The position numbers and the translations under genes are program-made. Below are positions 59,482 through 64,000 of a stretch of DNA of 64,000 bases, one piece after another. The DNA comes from an uncultured Dokdonia sp. (GTDB lineage Bacteria; Bacteroidota; Bacteroidia; Flavobacteriales; Flavobacteriaceae), in contig NZ_CANLNH010000010.1 of the NCBI RefSeq assembly GCF_947492535.1, forward strand, positions 1 to 64,000, given 5' to 3'. Each line of letters opens with the position of its first letter. Position 1 is the stretch's first letter. The notes beneath the pieces were generated by a model that saw only the letters and a program-made list of their open reading frames with translations, made no database searches and had not been told where the DNA came from.

Positions 59482-60342
59482 TTATTTTGATTCTAAATAC
59501 TTATAAATAGCAGTAAAGTCTAAATCTCCTAATCCATCTTGTGTTGCTTTTGCATAGAGTTCTTTTGTTGCGTTTAGACTTGGTGTTGCTACGCCTGCTT
59601 CATAAGCGGAGATGCTAGAAAGATGTAAATCTTTATGAAGCCATTTTAAAGGGAAATTTGCTTCATAATTCTGTTGCTCTAATTTTGGTCTTACAGCTTG
59701 TATTACGGGAGCGACAACCGGCGTAGCTGTTAATACATTTAATAGGAGGTCTTCCTCGAGCCCCATCGCTTTTCCCATAGTAAGTGCTTCGGCTACAGCA
59801 GCCATTTGCTGTCCTAATAACTGATTAATCAACATTTTCATAGCGGCTCCTTTACCAATAGTTCCTAGATGAATTGTTTTCTTTCCCATACAATCTAAAA
59901 GGGGTTTTGCTTCTTCAAGATCTTTAGAATCTCCTCCTGTCAAAAAAAGTAACTCCCCAGCTTCAGCAGGACCTTTAGTTCCCGCTACAGGCGCATCTAA
60001 ATAACGTATGTTATGCTTTCGCGAAAGCGTACCCATCGCTTCTGTAAACGAAGGGTTAATCGTGCTGGCATTGATCCAAAGCGCATCATTCTTGAATGAT
60101 GATAGTATAGGTGTTATTATATCTTGAACCACTTCTGGCGTAGATAACATTGTAATTAGAATATCACTTTGCGCTACTACTTCTTTAGGACTAGAAGCCC
60201 ATAACGCTCCGTTTTCTATAAGTTCTGCTCCTTTTTCTTTGGTGCGATTGTAAATAATGAGAGCACAACCTGCTTTTTGAAGATTACGTGCCATGCGGCT
60301 TCCCATAATTCCAAGTCCGATAAATCCTATTTTCTTATTCAT
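59482..60342 (-). CDS. 3-hydroxyisobutyrate dehydrogenase-like NAD(P)-dependent enzyme
   Basis: 286 residues: KIGFIGLGIMGSRMARNL (Rossmann GxGxxG), YLDAPVAGTKGPAEAGELLFLTGG (substrate-binding), and GKGAAMKMLINQLLG with the catalytic Lys. Beta-hydroxyacid dehydrogenase family (glyoxylate/succinic-semialdehyde reductase-like). Start at 60342 (NKKIGF) rather than at 60366. An iterated palindrome at 60013-60032 is within the coding sequence, encoding TLSRKH. Confidence 0.9.
   Translation of the reverse strand: MNKKIGFIGLGIMGSRMARNLQKAGCALIIYNRTKEKGAELIENGALWASSPKEVVAQSDILITMLSTPEVVQDIITPILSSFKNDALWINASTINPSFTEAMGTLSRKHNIRYLDAPVAGTKGPAEAGELLFLTGGDSKDLEEAKPLLDCMGKKTIHLGTIGKGAAMKMLINQLLGQQMAAVAEALTMGKAMGLEEDLLLNVLTATPVVAPVIQAVRPKLEQQNYEANFPLKWLHKDLHLSSISAYEAGVATPSLNATKELYAKATQDGLGDLDFTAIYKYLESK
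60013..60032. repeat. Iterated palindrome, copy 11 (inside the dehydrogenase gene)
   Basis: ATGCTTTCGCGAAAGCGTAC. On the coding strand it reads Thr-Leu-Ser-Arg-Lys-His, the third of the three possible registers. Confidence 0.9.
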
Positions 60343-60431
60343 AATGTATTTATTTTGTGAGGACAAATTTCTACTAAAAGTGAATACTCAAATTTTCATA
60401 AAAATCAAAAATGGTGATTTTTAGTCAAAAT

Positions 60432-61337
60432 TTATATCAGTGTATTTTTTCTGTTTTGGATCTGATATTGTTTTGGAGAACTACCAAATAGTTTATGAAA
60501 TGCTTTAATAAAATGCGATACGTTTTCGTACCCTACTTGATATGCAATGTTTGTTACAGAATCTGATGTTGTACGCAATAATTGAGATGCTTCCTGCATG
60601 CGTTTTTCAATAAGCCATTTCTTAGGAGATGTATGAAATGTAGATTTAAAATCTCTTTGAAAAGTAGAAAGGCTCCTTCCTGTAAGATATGCGTAGTCAA
60701 CAATATCTAATGGTTTTTCAAAATTTTGAAGCATAAACTTTTTTATATGTAATCGCTCTCTATTTTTTAATGCTATAAGATGTTGGACAAAAGCGTCTCC
60801 TTTTTCTGAAATACTAATGAGATGTAATAATTCTAATAATTTTGGTTTGGTAAATTGATGAGCATTTTTTCCTTTATATAATGCTAATAGCGTATCTGTA
60901 TATAAACGTAAGTTTTCATTATAATCTATTAAAAACGTACATGTTGAGTGCGTGGAATTACTTTTTTCAAAACTACTTAGAAATTCATCAGTAATTTCTT
61001 GATCAAAGAAAAAAACAATAGCTTCAAAACATTGGTCATCTGGAATAATATCAGTGATGGCATAAAGTCCTTTAGGTAACAAAACCATTTGGTTTTTACG
61101 AACTCTAGTTAACTCGCCAGTTTGTTTTTCTATTTGCAATCCTCCTTGTAGTACCAGTGTAAGTGCATGTGAAGATAAGTAACGTTTGTTTTGTACATCA
61201 GAAGTGGTTACTTTTTTATGGATAACACAAGAATCTCCATCTATTAAGATTTTTTCAATAGTTGGGTTAAGATAAAAGGCATGTGGTACTACTTTCATAG
61301 ATGAAAAGATATTTCTATGTATGGAAACATAAGACAA
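60432..61337 (-). CDS. AraC-family transcriptional regulator
   Basis: 301 residues: N-terminal cupin-like sensing region (HALTLVLQGGLQIEKQTGELTRVRKNQMVLLPKGLYAI) and C-terminal double HTH (EKPLDIVDYAYLTGRSLSTFQRDFKSTFHTSPKKWLIEKRM; VTNIAYQVGYENVSHFIKAFHKLFGSSPKQYQ). Typical length. Start may be 61337 or 61298 (KVVPHAF). It lies 89 bp upstream of the dehydrogenase gene on the same strand and could control it. Confidence 0.88.
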   Translation of the reverse strand: MSYVSIHRNIFSSMKVVPHAFYLNPTIEKILIDGDSCVIHKKVTTSDVQNKRYLSSHALTLVLQGGLQIEKQTGELTRVRKNQMVLLPKGLYAITDIIPDDQCFEAIVFFFDQEITDEFLSSFEKSNSTHSTCTFLIDYNENLRLYTDTLLALYKGKNAHQFTKPKLLELLHLISISEKGDAFVQHLIALKNRERLHIKKFMLQNFEKPLDIVDYAYLTGRSLSTFQRDFKSTFHTSPKKWLIEKRMQEASQLLRTTSDSVTNIAYQVGYENVSHFIKAFHKLFGSSPKQYQIQNRKNTLI

Positions 61338-61399
61338 GATTATACCTTTTAAAGTATATAATCTTGTCTCTTTTCTTAAAAGTAGTGATTTCTGGTCAA

Positions 61400-61969
61400 C
61401 TAGTACTTTCTCATAAATACTAAGTTTCCTTTCAATGTAAAATCATCTGCAATTACATTTTCTTTTAGGCTTTTAAATATAGATGGAGAGTTGTAATTTA
61501 CACCATAGGTGGTTCGATCCATTGTGTGGTTAAAAGTAATAGAAATACTCCCATCTTTCATCGTAATAGTGGCTTTTACGGCTTCTTTGTTTTGGGTTTC
61601 TTTTATGGTCATCATGCCATTTAAAATACAAGTCTCAGATGAAACGTTTACAGGCTCTGAAAGTATAAATGTCGCTGTTTTGTATTTTTTAACATGAAAG
61701 AAATCTTTATCCCTTAAATGCCCTGATAATTGTTTGTTCTCTTGGTGTAGGCTCGTCATATCTACGATAATTTCAAGAGTAGTAATCGTATTTTTTTCAT
61801 AGGTGATCGTAGCATTTTGAATTTGTAAAGTTCCTTCTGGAGCATAACCTCCTACTGCGGCTTTTCCTCCCCAAATTAGGGTGTTACTTTGTTTTGTAAT
61901 AGTATATGTGTCTTGACTCAATAGAAGCGAAGAGATGCTTAAAAATAATAGGCTGATGTATGTTTTCAT
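61400..61969 (-). CDS. YceI-family exported lipid-binding protein
   Basis: 189 residues with a signal peptide (SLLLSQ). YceI lipocalin-like signatures: SNTLIWGGKAAVGGYAPEGTLQI, LHQENKQLSGHLRDKDFFHVKKYKTATFIL and FNHTMDRTTYGVNYNSPSIF. Binds isoprenoid-type lipids in characterised homologues. It starts 2 bp after the upstream gene's stop. Confidence 0.9.
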   Translation of the reverse strand: MKTYISLLFLSISSLLLSQDTYTITKQSNTLIWGGKAAVGGYAPEGTLQIQNATITYEKNTITTLEIIVDMTSLHQENKQLSGHLRDKDFFHVKKYKTATFILSEPVNVSSETCILNGMMTIKETQNKEAVKATITMKDGSISITFNHTMDRTTYGVNYNSPSIFKSLKENVIADDFTLKGNLVFMRKY

Positions 61970-61971
61970 GA

Positions 61972-62466
61972 TTAATGGTTTAAAAGGTTATCTGTAGTGT
62001 GTAGGGTTCCGTATCCGCAAACAGTTTCTCCAGTTGCGGTTTTACCTATAAAATACCACATGGCCCAGCCTGCATATAGGTTGCTGTCTGTACGCCAATT
62101 GTCAGTCCAAGTATAGGGTTCTCCTTGTTTAAGTTGTTGTTTTTTGGTGCCGAAGGTTTTATCAAGTTCTTTAAGTGGATAGGATTTTCTAAGATTCCAT
62201 TTCCCGTCATAAAATAAATACGCACCATACTCTGTTATGGTAATTGCGCTCTCTTTGCATAAAATAGAAGTAGCATGCTTCCAATAATAACGATCATCTA
62301 TTTGTATAGGGTCATTTTCTTTAGGGAAATTAGCGACCTCTATTGCGTTTCGAATGTCTTTTAATTTTTTAGGTAACGATTCGTTACCTGTGGGTCCTGT
62401 CCAATCTCTTTGTCCGCACATTGTGAATGTTGCAAGTAATAAACAGATAGTGAGATATGTTTTCAT
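61972..62466 (-). CDS. Exported protein of unknown function
   Basis: 164 residues with a signal peptide (FTMCGQ, possibly a lipobox at Cys). The mature part is rich in Trp and Tyr (YYWKHATS, YLFYDGKWNLRKSYPL, AGWAMWYFIGK). Not recognised. It is coupled to the YceI gene and probably shares its function in the envelope. Confidence 0.7.
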   Translation of the reverse strand: MKTYLTICLLLATFTMCGQRDWTGPTGNESLPKKLKDIRNAIEVANFPKENDPIQIDDRYYWKHATSILCKESAITITEYGAYLFYDGKWNLRKSYPLKELDKTFGTKKQQLKQGEPYTWTDNWRTDSNLYAGWAMWYFIGKTATGETVCGYGTLHTTDNLLNH

Positions 62467-62575
62467 CTTTTGTACTTTTTATTAGTTAGCACAAAGATGC
62501 TGTATCAAAGGATGCTGGTCGTCTCAATTCTGGGAATGACACTTTTTATAGGTGTCAATTTGAAAATTGAGCCAT

Positions 62576-63691
62576 TTAAGTATTTGATTTTAGGTGACTT
62601 GGTGATTTTCCTGTGATTTTCTTTACAGCTCTATTAAATGAAGCTTTTGAATTAAAACCTGCATCATAAGCTATAGAAAGCAAGGTGTAATTTTTACTTT
62701 TAGGGTTTTGGAGTGCTCGTTTTACCTCTTCTATTCGAAGTTCGTTGATGTAATCTGTAAATTTTTTTTGTAAGATGTTATTCAAAGATTTGGTCACGAG
62801 GTATGGTTTCTGGTTTAGCTTTCGCGAAAGCGTACTCAACGTTAATTCCGGATCTTTAAATAAAGCTTTTTCAGACATTACTTTTTGTATAGATGCAGCA
62901 ATTTCTTCTAGTTGTTTTTGTTCCTTCGAAGATAACTGTTGGATCGGTTTTAATGCCGAATCTTTCCGTCTAGAAAACCCTTCTATTCCTAACCAATACG
63001 TAATAATTGCCATGCCTATAAAGACAGGGTGTCCATAAAATAAATTGCTAGCAAAGTTGAAGAAAAAGTAATCTATGAGAATGATTATGATATAAATAAT
63101 GGCAAATATTTTTATGACAATAACTACCCGTCGAATCCAATCTAATTTTCCTTCTATGCGTTCATAATTGGTGAGTTCAGGAAGATGAGAAAGTAGTTGT
63201 TGAGATCTGCTGGTGTAGTATATAAGGAGCGCACTGGAAATAACATACATGGTAGGGTAGAGCATCCACGCCATATATCCATAATACCCAAGCCATGAAA
63301 GACTCTCTCTGGTGCCATCCCAATAGAAATTCTGTGATTTTATAAAGAAACTCCAAATAATCTCAATGACTACAGGAAGGAAATGAATGTAGTCTTTTTT
63401 CTTTAAGCGAAAATCAGGGTTGGCATAACTCTTCACAAAGAAAAAGAGCAATGTACCATAGATCCAATTGTATTCTAAGAGTACTTGATACCAAAAATCA
63501 TAACGTCCATAGCCAAATATCTTACTGGTTTCTACAAGTAATCGATAGGAAAAAAATAAAAGAATAGCAGCTAGAAATCTATTGGCATAAAAATGCATAC
63601 CCTTCTTTTGAGATAAAATACAACCGTATACAATCCCTTGAAAAGCGCCTACAGATAATAAGACAATAAGAATATAGTCTATAGATTTCAC
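62576..63691 (-). CDS. Membrane-anchored AraC-type regulator
   Basis: 371 residues: six or seven hydrophobic segments in residues 1-230, then an AraC HTH domain (LTLSTLSRKLNQKPYLVTKSLNNILQKKFTDYINELRIEEVKRAL; TLLSIAYDAGFNSKASFNRAVKKITGKSPSHLK). A 7TM-AraC arrangement, common in Bacteroidota. An iterated palindrome at 62818-62835 sits in the first HTH and encodes TLSRKL. Confidence 0.88.
   Translation of the reverse strand: MKSIDYILIVLLSVGAFQGIVYGCILSQKKGMHFYANRFLAAILLFFSYRLLVETSKIFGYGRYDFWYQVLLEYNWIYGTLLFFFVKSYANPDFRLKKKDYIHFLPVVIEIIWSFFIKSQNFYWDGTRESLSWLGYYGYMAWMLYPTMYVISSALLIYYTSRSQQLLSHLPELTNYERIEGKLDWIRRVVIVIKIFAIIYIIIILIDYFFFNFASNLFYGHPVFIGMAIITYWLGIEGFSRRKDSALKPIQQLSSKEQKQLEEIAASIQKVMSEKALFKDPELTLSTLSRKLNQKPYLVTKSLNNILQKKFTDYINELRIEEVKRALQNPKSKNYTLLSIAYDAGFNSKASFNRAVKKITGKSPSHLKSNT
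62818..62835. repeat. Iterated palindrome, copy 12 (inside the 7TM-AraC gene)
   Basis: GCTTTCGCGAAAGCGTAC, read Thr-Leu-Ser-Arg-Lys-Leu on the coding strand, within the first helix-turn-helix of the regulator. Confidence 0.9.
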
Positions 63692-63714
63692 TCCTCTAAG
63701 ATAAAGAAGTGTCG

Positions 63715-64000
63715 TTAAGAAACAATTTTCTTTTTATAGTACTCGTGTAGTTCTTCGGCTGAAGCGCCTAACCATTTTTTTACATAAATGGCCCAAAAAT
63801 GATATTGTAGTTTCCAAATACCATTTTTTTTATAGCGTCTAGATGAGGTGGTTATTTTTTTATTAATCACAACAAATTCTTTGCGCGCATATAACTTATT
63901 GATGAGGTCATTGTCTTCATAGATAATAAAACGCTCATCATACCTGCCTAGTTCTTCAAATAAATCTTTTGTGATAAACTGACTCTGATCACCACCTCGA
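63715..64000 (-). CDS. Glycosyltransferase family 2, arsenosugar-type (partial, 5' end outside window)
   Basis: The C-terminal 94 codons are present, ending in a TAA at 63715. GGDQSQFITKDLFEELGRYDERFIIYEDNDLINKLY and VINKKITTSSRRYKKNGIWK match the end of the TIGR04283-type glycosyltransferases linked to arsenosugar biosynthesis (GGDQ, the ED-D motif, SSRRW/Y). The beginning lies beyond base 64000. It is 24 bp upstream of the 7TM-AraC gene on the same strand. Confidence 0.8.
   Translation of the reverse strand, partial: RGGDQSQFITKDLFEELGRYDERFIIYEDNDLINKLYARKEFVVINKKITTSSRRYKKNGIWKLQYHFWAIYVKKWLGASAEELHEYYKKKIVS

Overview
The window is chromosomal DNA from a member of the Bacteroidota, almost certainly a marine Flavobacteriaceae. 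The signs are low GC, promoters of the TTTG-N19/20-TAnnTTTG type, weak or absent Shine-Dalgarno sequences, many lipoproteins and SusC-like or Omp85-like outer-membrane proteins, a type IX secretion (T9SS) sorting domain, a GH92 mannosidase, and the linked block yceD-rpmF-fabH-accB-accC. A palindrome with core TTTCGCGAAA recurs 12 times. A Dokdonia-like genus is possible, but I cannot fix the genus from sequence alone.

Layout. 1-310: tandem 138-bp repeats ending in a hairpin. 0.8-18.4 kb: core genes (glycosylasparaginase, GH92 mannosidase, cutC, lepA, an outer-membrane receptor, a PD40-repeat lipoprotein, an M28 peptidase, dus, a FtsX-like permease, rbfA, mce). Within this stretch, 13.0-14.9 kb is a fulvocin C-like bacteriocin operon whose signal peptide is put out of frame by a TTTA repeat. 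18.41-18.49 kb: tRNA with anticodon CAT. 18.47-39.36 kb: a 20.9-kb integrative mobilizable island inserted in that tRNA. It is bounded by 18-bp direct repeats, has a tyrosine integrase at the right end and paired arm-type repeats at both ends. 39.6-64 kb: core genes again (ribE, pdxA, the fatty-acid block, a GATase, MBL and calcineurin-type hydrolases, a flavin/polyferredoxin redox operon, DUF547, a GH113-like hydrolase, twin Omp85-like proteins, AraC regulators, YceI and, at the edge, a glycosyltransferase).

The island has a mobility half (integrase, unknown protein, excisionase-like HTH, SF3-type helicase, Toprim protein, MobV relaxase, VirD4-like coupling protein; no type IV secretion channel) and a cargo half. 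The cargo comprises a nucleotidyltransferase-tipped toxin-like protein with a coupled small partner, a membrane phospholipase-D-like protein, a PUA/EVE-like protein paired with a two-helix membrane protein, a histidine kinase/receiver/membrane-protein operon flanked by TTACGTAA palindromes, a zinc-ribbon Vsr-like nuclease and a T9SS-sorted protein. Several of these look like conflict or defence modules. None of the 12 iterated palindromes lies in the island, which independently supports its foreign origin.

The strongest candidates for something undescribed are the frame-switchable bacteriocin operon, the iterated palindrome and how it enters coding sequence, and three island modules (nucleotidyltransferase toxin pair, PUA-like/2TM pair, kinase-receiver-membrane operon).
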